A DNA stretch of 64,000 bases from Haliclona indistincta (lineage: Eukaryota > Porifera > Demospongiae > Haplosclerida > Chalinidae): NCBI GenBank assembly GCA_964017065.1, contig OZ024789.1, forward strand, positions 11,111,914 to 11,175,913. Reading direction: 5' to 3'. The position numbers were made by a program, and so were the translations under genes. Below the pieces are notes generated by a model that was not told where the DNA came from, ran no database searches, and saw nothing but the letters and a program-made list of their open reading frames with translations. This document shows positions 22,501 through 33,900 of this stretch, in pieces. The number at the start of each line of letters is the position of its first letter. Positions within the stretch are counted from its first letter, which is position 1.

Positions 22501-23995
22501 TGCATGTGGTGCAGACTTCCTGCGTGGTGTTGAAGTGTACAGGGAGACTGTACTGGAGGTTGTGGGAGACAAGTCTCAGAAAGTAGAGTGGCCTGGCTAT
22601 GGGTTCTTCATTGAGATCCCTGAAGGTGCTGTTCCTCCTGGAGTGACTGTCAGTGTGGGCGTGAAGGTGATTCTAGCCGGCCAGTTTAAGTTCCCTGAGA
22701 ACAGGCAGTTGATCAGTGCCATCTACTGGGTCTCATCCAGCATAGAGTTCATAAAAGAGGTGTCTGTCAACATACAGCATTGCGCTGTTGTACGCAGTGA
22801 GGATCAATGCTCTCAGTTTAAGTTCATCATTGCCAAGTGCTCACAGAGTCAACTGCCGTACAGATTCCGTGAACGAGAGGGATTGTTCAGCTCACACACT
22901 CAGTATGGAGCCATCAAGCTGAAGCAGTTCTCATTACTAGGAGAAACAGCACCAGATGATACAGACACACTCTGTACTGCCTTCATGTTCTACAAGCAAC
23001 AGATTTCCAGTCCTCTGACTGTTGATTTTCAGTTTGTAATTGTGAGGGATCTTGAACCCAATCTACAGGTTATCTGTATAGTATTATAACTACACTATAG
23101 TTTTATAACGTTGATTCTCAGGAAGTACAAGAGAAGTATGAGAAGTGGAGTGTTGATAGCAATACACTCACATTTCACTTCGATGATGACCCTAGTCCTG
23201 TTATTGAGCTTGATCAACAAGAACAAAAAGTTGGTCCTTGGACAATACTCCCTCTAGCACCACCTCCTAAGGTAAAGATTTTCATGATACAATAACTTTG
23301 TGTGCAAGCTTTATGACACCAATCATGCATGTTGCACTGAATTGAGAAATTTTTCAGATCTCTAAAGCTGCCATTCAGAAATACCAAGTTGGTAGAACGA
23401 TCCCTCACTGTGGATTTGAGTTAGAGCTGTTGTCAGAGCAAGTTCAACGGCTGCGTCACAAACTGGTCATTAAAGGAGTTTCTTTTCCTGACAGCTTTTA
23501 CATTCGCTATCCTCAGCCAGAAGGTGATAATACAAAAGACTAGGCATATAGCAGTAATACTATATGATGTTCCTGAAACTATAGCAGTACCACAGACGCT
23601 AGTCACAAAGCCCAAAATGGCTGCAGTACCACAAACAGGTATAAAATGTTGTAATGTTTGATGCTGTGTCGATTTTATTTCGCTTTATAGTAGTCTTAGC
23701 AGATACTCAAGCTCCAACAATTGCTCTTCTGATGACTCATGTTGCTCACAAGATCCCCACAATGTGGTACGAAGTGGGAATACAGTTATCTATTACAATA
23801 CCAACACTGGACGCATTTGAAGAACAGACTAACAAGCAAAGTCGACTGTACATTAGAGTATTTGAGCAATGGAGGAAAGAAGGAAAAGTGCCGTACACAT
23901 GGAATACCATTATCAAGGCTCTTGAAGATGTTGGAGAAATAGGCATAGCTACTGAGCTCAGAGAATGGCTGCAGCGTGAAGAAACTTCAATATAA
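19528..23995 (+). CDS. KCD3: Kelch - coiled coil - ZU5/UPA-like - Death domain gene, 5' end damaged
   Basis: Exons: 19528-20069, 20250-20413, 20487-20651, 20738-20873, 20964-21169, 21278-21382, 21435-21486, 21542-21601, 21659-21871, 21981-22037, 22091-22240, 22298-22336, 22390-22452, 22515-23068, 23122-23271, 23358-23523, 23585-23638, 23691-23995, about 1060 residues. Kelch blades resemble KCD1; the coiled-coil exons differ from KCD1/2/5. Exon 22515-23068 encodes a ZU5 domain (IPEGAVPPGVTVSV, hydrophobic core, IQHCAVV, LPYRF). A UPA-like segment follows, then a Death domain with IPTMWYEVG and VPYTW. ZU5-UPA-Death is the module of UNC5, PIDD1 and ankyrins, here with a Kelch head. Problems: the usual first exon has lost its ATG frame, and a 4 bp insertion near 20942 breaks the normal exon at 20918. 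An alternative acceptor at 20963 restores the frame. Active gene or young pseudogene is undecided. Confidence 0.65.
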
Positions 23996-24636
23996 AATCA
24001 AACCAATATTAGTATTGGTAATGTTTTGATTTATTATTAAAAATACTTTTGGTCATGCACAATGAGTATCGTGAATGCATAAATTGTGGTAAGCAAAAGG
24101 CTCTAGGCTCAGTCTTGCTGTCGGCTCTATACATGCTTGCAGTCTCACTAAATAATGTAACAAACAATCTAGATATTCCTGAGATATTCACTGAAATTGT
24201 ATCATTTCCTCATTCAGTTAATGGGTGATGTTATTATTATTTTATCCGTTATCATTGTTATTATCCAGCCCCACCCTTGAGTGTAGTCAGTGTATCCATA
24301 CGGTCCATGGTGTACCCATAGATGGTGTACCTACTGTAAATCTCGTCAGCAGGCGTCGTCCGTCCCGCTAATGCTGTTTATGCACAGCTGCTCTCAAACT
24401 TGGAAAAATAAGAGGAGACCACTATAGGTGACTATGCACCACACACAAGAACTCCACAACTAAGAATTGAAAGGGTAGCTGCATAAAGTATGAATAATAA
24501 TAACACAACTACTTCCTGTTTCCGCGGAAGTTCTATTAGAAGGTACATGTATAGATATTATATTGCCTATAGTCCGTAGGCAATATAATATCTATGGGCT
24601 AAATTAGCCACTCCTACACTAAAGCAACTTCCTTCC
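23996..24636. other. KCD3-KCD4 spacer, duplicated before KCD6
   Basis: About 600 bp without coding signal. Closely matches 37703-38255, apart from small indels and a hairpin insertion at 24551-24595. It presumably includes the KCD3 polyadenylation region and the KCD4 promoter. Confidence 0.6.
24551..24595. repeat. Perfect small hairpin insertion
   Basis: ATAGATATTATATTGCCT is followed after 9 bases by its exact reverse complement. The corresponding place in the duplicated spacer before KCD6 (about 38240) lacks it, so it was inserted in this copy after the segmental duplication, or was lost from the other. Confidence 0.8.
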
Positions 24637-27600
24637 ATGGCGGCTCTAGGTGAATTTCATTTTGTGTTCATTTATAGTGACTGATTGTAACTTACTCCTC
24701 ACAGTGGCTGGATGGAGGGAACCCGCTGGTCGTCACGATCACAGCACAGCTGTTGTTGAAAATCAACTTTACTTGTGGGGTGGATACCAGAATGGAATGC
24801 CACGGGTGCACGATAGCGCTGAGAAGCGTCGGTTTTTCTCCAGTGTGGAGGTGTTCGACCTGAACACTGGTTGCTGGGAGCAGCGCACCACTAGTGGAAC
24901 ACCTCCACTGGGAGTGCTGGGCTATTCTTGTGTTGCTGTCAAGAATGAGCTACTTTATTTCGGTGGTGAGTGTAGTCACGATGACTGCTACCACAAGTCC
25001 ACAACAGTGTTCACACACTGAGCTCCTCCACCCTACAATGGAGGATGTTGGCTTCCTCAACAACAGAGTTTGGGGCACCAACGAAGAAGCATCATTGTGG
25101 AATGGCGCACTTCACTGATGGTGGAGAGGAGGATCTCTTGTATGTGGTGGGAGGGAGAGGTCCTGTAGCCCCATCATATGGACCACAGTATAAACGTACA
25201 GATTTTGGTGACGTGCTTACTGATGAACAACACATTTTTTCTCTGTCTACAAGTGAGTATATTGCATTGTATCCAAGGACAAAGCTATAATAACTTTGCC
25301 CTTATGCTTTGTCCTCATGATATGCTCCAACTTGACTAATTATCTTATCACTTCCAGATAGGTGGTGCTCACCAGTAGTCACAGGACAAGCTCCTCCTCC
25401 ATGTTCTAGTTTCACACTAACAACAATGGGAGAGAAGAGGGTTGCTATGTTTGGTGGTTCCAGTCAATCGAGCTACCATCAACGCACAAGATCGGCTTGC
25501 TACTCTGACGATTTGTATATTGCAGATCTTGGAAGAAATTCTGCAGTGAGTGCTGTAGATGCTGTTATTTGAACATTTGTTGCTCCATTCTCACACGACA
25601 TGCATGCATATTGCATTAGTATAATAAATTATAGCCTGTAAACTTTCTAAATGGCTCTTTCCAGAACTGGAGTATGATCAAGAAACCAGTTAGTCAGCCT
25701 GTCCTATGGCCTGTGGGGAGATATGCCCATGCTGCTTCACACACTACTGGTCCTGTGTTTGTGATTAGTGGAGGATATGGTGGTGATGATAGTTATCATG
25801 GTTCAAGACTGGATGATATGTGGTTATGTGACCTACCCAGTTGCTATGGAGCAAGGTATTTCCCCTGTTCATGAATTTATTTATAACTTTTTGTTGGCAC
25901 AGAAGGACTATAAGAGCTTGCATGTTATTTGAAATTTATTATAGTGCTTGCACTTATCTTAGAGAGATTTCAATGTCTATAGGTGCACAGCATTTGTGCA
26001 CGGTTACAGAGTTTGAGAGTTATTTTTAGGCCATAGCAACGGTATAGGCTTTAGAGGTCATGTATTGTTAACATTAATTTTGCTAGCCTGAACACATCTA
26101 TGTTGTTAAGCACATATTTTCTTCTGCTGAGCAAAATTAATGTCATCACAAATACATCTTTATCGTTTCATTTAGCTACCAACGACAACAGGACGATATC
26201 GTCACTCAGTATCAGTATTTCATATAGGTGCCCACTGTGTCTGGGTACTAGTGTTAGGAGGGTACGACAATATTACTGGCAGTAGCATTATAGAGCTAGG
26301 TGAGCACAGTGTGTGTCCATGCAATCAGCAGTAGCTACAGCAGCTGATGCACACACTGACAGTGGTGGACTGCACATAACAGCTCATCTCCTCCATACAG
26401 TCCAGGACACTAGTGGGCAGTGGTGTGTGGAGAGAGTGATGGAGAGAGAGACACTGAGCAACAACACAGAGTACCAGGAGAGACTGAGAGAGGCTAGGAT
26501 AAAGGGATTACCAGACTGTGAGAGCAGACAGCAGGTTAGTGTGACCATTGCTTAGAGGACGTGACTTAGCAGTGAATGAACTGTTTCCTTCTTCAGCTGC
26601 TACTGGAAATAGAGTCTCATAAGAAAGAGATTGGAGAGACAAAAGAGGAGGTTAGAGTGCTCAATGACCGACTTCAGCAAGTAGGGCTATTTGTGTTGCA
26701 TATTCAATACTTTTAATAGTGTGTAGGTTCATCAGCTGCTTGAAGACAATAAGCAGCATCAGCTGGAGACTGAGGATACACTTCGAAATGTGTTGCAACA
26801 ATTGACCCATGAGCAAGATATGACTAAAGAGAAGGAGAGTGAGGTACGAACGCAGGTTGTATGAGTAGCCGTTTTACACTTCACATAAAGATACAACGGC
26901 TACAAAATCAGCTCTCTTGTGAGCAAGCTAAGATGAAGAAGAAGGAAAATGAGGTACAATATCTACAACAAGAACTCATGATCACTCGTGAACAAGCGAT
27001 GAATGAAGAGAAGGAGAGTGTAGTACACGAGCTACAGATGCAGGTCGATCATGTGCTGTGTCCTAAATGTGTTGAATTTTCATCTCTCACTAGCTTGCAG
27101 AGAAGGAGCAGGAAGCACATCAGCTACTACAAGAGCTCACCCTTGTACAAGATGTGAGCAAAGAGAAAGAAAGCGAAATACAAGAACTTCGACAGAAACT
27201 TGCTCGTGAGCAGAGGCGGGCAGAAGAATCGCAGCAGCTGGTAGTGAATTTGAAGGAGCTGGTTATGAGCTGCATGTATCATTGCACTTGTTTTTATTAC
27301 AATAGATTAAGGAAAAGGTTGATTTGGCAGTTCAAACAAGTGCAGCATTACAGCAGATGAGAGAGAAAGAAGTTAGTAAATTTAGTACATTATGCGTGAA
27401 GTAACAAATAACTCTACAATTACGAGCAAGGAATGTTATCAGGGGGATGATAAAAGAGAAGAAAAGAGTACTTGGAGACAGACCCTTGAATGTTACAGAA
27501 ACGGATGGAGTGCAGCAGGTGCATGAGTGTGGTTCGGTACACTGTAATAATTTTAAGTTTTCTGTTCACAGCTGCATGGTGATAAGACTGATCAAGTCAA

Positions 27601-28421
27601 TCATCATACAAGTAATGCTAAAACTTGTTTGCATATTAATATACTTGTTACTGTCTGAAAATTGTGACAGAACCTCAGACATTACCAACTGTGCCTCAAA
27701 CAGCAGTAGCCCGGCAGACACCACCAGTTAGTAAATTTTGTGTACGCTTGATGTAAATTATTACAAACACTGAACAGTTACAAGAGGATCTTGAATACTA
27801 TCAGAGAAGGACCAGAGAGATGGAAGAAGAGATTAGAGTTCTTAAAGCGGACAGATTTTTGCAGGTCACAGAAACAGACAGCGTTCAGCAGGTGTGTGTG
27901 TGTATATAGTGACACTGCATGGTTTACTCTTCACTTGCAGCATGATCAAGAGACTGAACAGAAAATACAACAAACCAAGCATTGTGCAGGTTATCAGCGC
28001 TCCTGGCGCTATGTACATGTATTTTGAAAGTCTTATGAAAATGATCATTTTTAGCAGCAAAATTGAGCTGTTGCTTATAATAATTGACACTATTATTATT
28101 GTTTTTGTTTCAGATAAGTCAGTAGTGTATTCTCAAGCTCCATCAACTGCTGATCTGATGCTATATGTCGCACAGAAGATACCAACCATGTGGTACCGAG
28201 TAGGAATACTGCTGGATGTTGAGGCAACAACACTGGACACATTGGAGAAAGAAGTCGCTGATCATGATCAAGTTCGTCTTTTCATTAAGGTGTTTCAACA
28301 ATGGAAACGAGAGCAGAAGCCTAAGGTTCCATTCACCTGGGATACTATCATCAACACACTAGAAAAACTTAAAGAGAATGAAACAGTTACTGATCTCAAG
28401 AAATTTTTGAATGGCAAATAG
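24637..28421 (+). pseudogene. KCD4: Kelch - coiled coil - Death domain copy with frameshifts
   Basis: Recognisable exons: 24637-24649 (MAAL), 24705-25252, 25358-25545, 25665-25855, 26176-26299, 26332-26534, 26597-26680, 26727-26843, 26891-27043, 27094-27261, 27306-27371, 27778-27891, 27941-27989, 28114-28421. Exon 2 has an 8 bp near-duplication (CCACAAGT at 24991) that shifts the frame and gives a stop at 25019. Exon 4 has a 1 bp deletion near 25833 relative to KCD6. The downstream coiled coil and Death domain exons are open (IPTMWYRVG, VPFTW), and their phases still fit. Between 27372 and 27777 lie decayed exons like those before the KCD6 Death domain, so the 3' end looks like a recombination mosaic. 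Probably a recent pseudogene unless the indels are assembly errors. Confidence 0.7.
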
Positions 28422-28609
28422 CTCAACCTGACTACACTAGCTAGGTCTTTATAATAATTAAGGTGTTGCAGATCTTGTTTTCAAAAACCTATGTACACTG
28501 AGCAATATTCATGGAATTAAAGCTTGACTGCACGGTTACTGAGTAACTGCTAAATGTTTTTACTCACAAGCGCATATAAATCAATGAATAATCTTAACTC
28601 ATTATTTTT

Positions 28610-28745
28610 TAAGTTTAGGTACAAATGGCATCTTGACTATTGTTCCAGTCAGTGTGTGTCTCCTGACATGTAGCTGTAGTTCAGTGCCGATCTTGGTGTG
28701 CTCACGAGGAAGATAAGCCATGGTGATATTGTGCTTGAGACTGCT
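28610..28745 (-). pseudogene. Degenerate copy of the AMT last exon
   Basis: On the minus strand this matches the 3' coding exon of AMT over the region encoding [18 protein letters not shown] and the IVKMPFVP tail. It lacks the rest of the gene. It has the same right breakpoint (CTGCTTAGTTTGACGCTGG) as the copy at 9320-9519, so both descend from one duplicated relic. Confidence 0.7.
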
Positions 28746-28854
28746 TAGTTTGACGCTGGTTACAGCTTGACGACTATCCACTCGCTACTTCTTTAGAGCT
28801 CCGGCTTCGACCAGCATTGGAGCCAAAGTTTCCATTGTTCATCAGTTTCTTAGT

Positions 28855-30624
28855 CTTGCTGCCTCTTCCGACGCAGTTCTTGTTTATGAATTGAAGACAC
28901 GCGGCACGGATCAAGCGCCGGTCATCTTGAGCAGGACGTCCTGAATACTAGAACCATCGTCTGGAAAAACAACAGAGAAAAAGACGTTTCAATAACCAGC
29001 AAATAGCACAAAAACAAATATTGCAGTCTTGTGAATGACAATATTAACCCTTTAGGGCCTATAGCGGATTAAGCCGTCATAATTGACTCCACCTACTGTA
29101 GACGTCATAAATAGTGTGAAAAGTGCTCTAGAAAGGTCAAATAAAGTTTAATTGCAAAAGCTAACTTTACCTAAAAAAAACCACTGTTTTTCGCCGCGCC
29201 CTCCCCACTAAAATATATAGAACGGGGGGATTTTTAAAGGGGGGTGTCCCCCCTTTAACCCGGGGTTCGAAGGGACGGAGCCCCTCGCCGCTTTCGGCAT
29301 TTTTGGGGCTTCAGGATGCCCGGAAATTCATACTTGGGCATAGAATATGGTCTAAACTATGCTGTTTGCTCACCTGGACACCACCAGGTTTTTGTATCAG
29401 TCACAAGGGCTAAACGAAGACCAAAATTGGCTGAAAAATGACGAGGTAGCAGCACTTAAGCGGCTTCAGTTCCGAATTGGGAGTGGCCAACTCAGAGTTT
29501 AGTACATGGTCGTAAACTTTGACATGCCAGGAAAAAACAGTGCTAGTTTGGAACGGCTAGCGTACTGCATGTTGTAGAAATCGCAAGACAAACTGTCAGT
29601 TTAGAACAAGCCGAATTTTCGTCAAAATAATTCAGTCACTAAAGAGTTAACCCTCGTGGAAGAGTTAATTTATGTAAAGAAGAGAACTGAACACATCACA
29701 CTACTACAATACTGCATTTAGTCTACTAAAATAACTTGCTTTGTGCAAAATCATCCAATTATCATAATCAACAAGTTCATTATTTTAACACATAGGTGTT
29801 ACGTACAGGTTACCCTATGGCTACCGAGGCGGTACACGATATAATCAACAGTGGTTAATTTTACCGCCAAGGTGCCATCGGTTAACCATTTTGCAGTCCA
29901 GGAAGCTCGAGGCTACTGCTCTTATGGTTACTAAACGAAGCGCTCAAGGTAGTAGAGCCTCCATAGAAGTCACTAAAGGCGAATGACAGCACGCGTTGCT
30001 GAAAGATGGCAGTGTAATCTTGTATGCATTTTTCGACGACGTCATCTTGTTGCTACGGTGTTGCTATGTGGCGTCACATCTTGGACAATACTCGTATTGC
30101 CCATGGTTTATGAGATATAACCACCGAGCGGCGCCTTTGATCTTATGGTCGCCTGGGCTACAATTTGCTATTATTATGCATGCAGAATTCTGGTGCTGCA
30201 CACGTTGATCTTTGTTCACATGTGCAAATAGCGATTTCTAAGATATAATCAATATAAATGAGTAAACTGCTAGCGACGATATGAAATTTGATTTCCCAAT
30301 GGCTTTCAAATCAGAATAGCGTAGGTCGAAGCTTTAGACACAAGTGAAAGTTGTGTGCTACCTTTCTCTGCAAATTAACAGCCTCAAATATAGACAGCCT
30401 CATTGATAATACACAATCATTAATATCTTGCTAGCCCCGCCCACAGAAGCAAGCGGCTGCCCAATCTCTTTCTCACCTCTCTCGTCTAGTTCGTAAAGGA
30501 CGTAGTCTTTTAGTCCGGCTTGTCTCAGCGCGTCCTTGGCCATCTTACAGAACGGGCAGTAGGTCTTAGAGAACACCACCACAGGGTTCCCGTTCACAGC
30601 ATCCGTCACTAGTTGATCAGCCAT
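28855..30624 (-). pseudogene. Glutaredoxin gene, apparently interrupted
   Basis: Minus strand. Exon 1 (30477-30624) encodes MADQLVTDAV, then VVVFSKTYCPFCKMAKDAL with the dithiol CPFC active site, and ends in phase 1. Exon 2 begins at 28960 and joins in phase to give ERDDGSSIQDVLLKMTGA, the expected glutaredoxin continuation. The next codon is TGA (28911-28913) where the related exon at 9560 has a sense codon. A further 5 bp insertion after PRVF disrupts the frame. Relic codons for NKNCVG, the glutathione-binding region, follow. The 1.5 kb intron contains a MITE. The start is 288 bp from KCD5, head to head. A short product of about 67 residues is possible, but a complete fold is not. Confidence 0.65.
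29044..29650. mobile_element. piggyBac-like MITE, second full copy
   Basis: TTAA at both ends with inner termini CCCTTTAGGGCC and CACTAAAGAG. The interior shares GGCTTCAGGATGC and the CACC...ACCA block with the element at 5201-5799. It lies in the long intron of the broken glutaredoxin gene. Confidence 0.6.
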
Positions 30625-30912
30625 TGCTATAGTGATATAGAGCGGTCAACACATGAACAAAACGGGAGAGAGAGAGAGAGAATAGTTCATACTGTTTGTC
30701 ACTGTTCCACTACTCTGACCTAGTCCCATGCAAACGTAACAAGACGTCCCTCTTATATTGAGATCACGTGAATAGCAACTACCGGCTAGGCGTGGTCGCA
30801 GTTTTATTGTTGCTTTTGGGTGTGGCTCATTGGTGCATCAGTTCTCTGTGCTTGCAAAGTAGAGTACAGTCAGCAACTCCCATTCGTCTACGTGGGTGCA
30901 TGCGTTACCTAT
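30625..30912. promoter_or_regulatory. Bidirectional promoter region between glutaredoxin relic and KCD5
   Basis: The 288 bp between two divergent start codons contain a short GA tract (30665-30681) and the KCD upstream block starting CCGGCTAGGCGTGGTC at 30780. Bidirectional function is inferred from spacing only. Confidence 0.4.
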
Positions 30913-33900
30913 ATGGCCGCCGCTCCTCAGCAGCAGCGAGGAGGTGAGTTCATGAGTTGTGTCAGGTGTTCAAACAGTGACTGATTGTAATGTTACTAAT
31001 CACAGTGGATGGATGGAGGGAACCCGCTGGTCGTGATGATCACAGCACAGCTGTTGTTAACAATCAACTTTACTTGTGGGGGGGAGACCAGAATGGAATG
31101 CCGCGGGCTCACGATAGCAATGAAAAGCGTCAGTTTTTCTCCAGTGTGGAGGTGTTCGACGTGAACACTGGTTGCTGGGAGCAGCGCACCACACGTGGAA
31201 CACCTCCACTGGGAGTGACGGGCTATTCCTGTGTTGCTGTCAAGAACGAGCTGCACTATTTCGGTGGTTACTGTGGTCACGATAACTGCTACCATAATGG
31301 TGTTCACACACTGAGCACCTCTACGCTGCAATGGGGGATGTTGTTTCCCTCGGTAAAACTCTTGTTGCAATGTACACCAATGCAGAAGTACCATTGTGGA
31401 ATGGTGCTCTTCCATAATGGAGAGGAAGATCTCTTGTATGTGGTGGGAGGGGTGGGTAACCCTGTTCCACCATCAGCTCAACCTGGAGCACAGTATAGAC
31501 GTACAGAATTTGGTTGTATATATACCAATGAACAACACATTTTTTCTCTGTCCTCAAGTGAGTGATACTGAGCTGTCTCAGTATGAACCTCCTAATCTTG
31601 TTTTAGAATCCAGATTTTATTATATATTATTACCTCTAGAAAAGTGGAACTCACCAGTAGTCACAGGACAAGCTCCTCCTCCATGTTCTAGTTTCACACT
31701 AACAACAGTTGAAGGGACGAGGGCTGCTATGTTTGGTGGTTCCACTCAATCAAGCTTCTGCTCTGATGATTTGTATATTGTGGATCTGCATGGGAGAAGT
31801 TCTGTGGTGAGTGTGTAATACAATAAGCCCTATCGGTTCTACTTTAGCATTATTTCTAGCCTATTGATTATTATTGTATGATAATTACTATCGGCAGAGA
31901 GAAAAAGAAACTCTGAATACTGTAGTGTCAGTTTAATTAATAATAATTTAAAATATTCAAGAAAAAATTATGATAAAAAATTACAGAAGCACTGTAGTTT
32001 TTAATAGAATATACTGATGTGATTTGTTCATACGAGTGCGAAAGAGCAACTTGAATGGTATACCACAAGATGATGTTGGGCATGCATTTTCTACGCCTTG
32101 ATTGATGTAATAAGTTTTATTACATCAATGTATTTGGACTACAGCCAAAAATAATCATAATGTACATAAAAAAATTAATGACCAAAGCCTTATTAACGGA
32201 CTCATGTTTTAAAATGATAGTGTAATATCATTAATTTTTTAGTTTTTTTTTTTCTTACTTTGCATCTCAGTGTAGTAGTTAGCCTTATTCTTATCAACAA
32301 TGTTTAGAATAATGATAACAACGGTGTTTTTAATAATAAAATTAACAATTGTATCAATTGTAATGTCATGCAATGTTATCTGTAAATATCTGGAGTCCAT
32401 CATATCTTTGTCTTCTCAGAGCTGGATCAAGATCAAGAAACCAGTTAGTCAGTCTGTCCAATGGCCTGTAGGGAGATTTGCCCATTCTACATCACATATT
32501 ACTGGTCCTGTGTCTGTGATGGGTGGAGGATATAGTGGTTCTACACTTAGTGGCTCTACACTGAGTGATGTGTGGTTGTTAGACACCAACCGATGGCTGT
32601 GGAACGAGGTAATCGGACTGCACATTATGTTTAGTTTGCACAGAAGGACCTCGTATGTACATGTACTTGAACTAGGCTAAAATATATCTACTGCATGTAT
32701 TTCATAAAGAACTAACAATAATTGTAGTTGTTTACCACACACATTAATGAGAAACACATTTGTTGACGCTAACATAATTATTATGTTTTGAGCTCAAAAC
32801 AATATTGAGTGCTGTTTTTTTACAGTACGATTGCATGCATGCATGAATGTGCATGAAAGATTACTGCATGCTGTTGAGAACCGACATGCAATTTTTGGTA
32901 CAAAGGTATTCAATAGAATTAAGCATATACAATAGAGACCGTAACAGTTTGCTTATACAACCATGCATATGGCAACAGTCCTAAAGTGCATGAGCTTTAA
33001 TTTCAAACATTTACATGTATTTACAACTAGCAGTCTGTGTCCTTGTTTCTTTAATTTCATGCCGAAACTAGATTTTTAATGTACATGTAGTGTTAAATAA
33101 AAAAATTAATTATAATTAATATGTCCTTCTCTTTATAGTTACCAGTACCACAAATATCGAAAGGACGATATCGTCACTCGGTGTCAATATTTCATCTAGG
33201 AGCCCACTGTGTGTGGATACTAGTGTTCGGAGGATATATATGCAGCAAAATCATTGCTGATACTAGTGTTATAGAGCTAAGTGAGCACAGTGTGTGTCCA
33301 TAAAATAATCAGCATTAGCTATACAGCAGCTGATGCAAACACTGACAGTGGTGGACTGCACATAACAGCTCATCTCCTCCATACAGTCCAGGACACTAGT
33401 GGGCAGTGGTGTGTGGAGAGAGTGATGGAGAGAGAGACACTGAGCAACAACACAGAGTACCAGGAGATACTGAAAAAGGCTAAGATAAAGGGGCTACCAG
33501 CAGGAAAGCATCCTCGCATAGTGACAAGAGAGCAGTTAGACTATGAGAATAGACGACAGGTTTGTGACCACGCATTACTTGAGTGAGATGTTTTCTTCAT
33601 CAGGGAAGTGAGTCTAACCAGAGAAAAATTAGGGAGTTGGAAAAGGAGGTTAAAGATGTTAAAGATCAACTCCAGCAGGTGAGACAGATTTCATGAATTT
33701 CAGTGTGCAATATTCGATACTTATAGGTTCAGCAACTATTAGGGAACGAGACAAAGCATCATGAAAATACTAAGAAGACACTTCAAAAGGTGCAAATGCA
33801 AATTTCCCATGAGCAAGCTGTGAAGGAGCGTGAGATAAAACAACCGGTCAGTGTTGTAGTGAGCAGAGTATAGTGTTACACTATCTAAATCAGCATGCAG

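Larger units (their letters stand above)
28422..30476. other. KCD4-KCD5 spacer with AMT relic, broken glutaredoxin gene and MITE
   Basis: Holds a degenerate AMT last-exon copy, the broken glutaredoxin exon 2 and a piggyBac-like MITE (29044-29650). About 800 bp (29651-30476) show no coding exon and form the left part of the glutaredoxin intron. The left part parallels the spacer upstream of KCD2. Confidence 0.6.

Noticed and set aside
24650..25021. Treating KCD4 exon 2 as a short complete Kelch gene
   Set aside because: The stop is caused by an 8 bp insertion relative to five paralogues, and the remaining Kelch exons follow in order.
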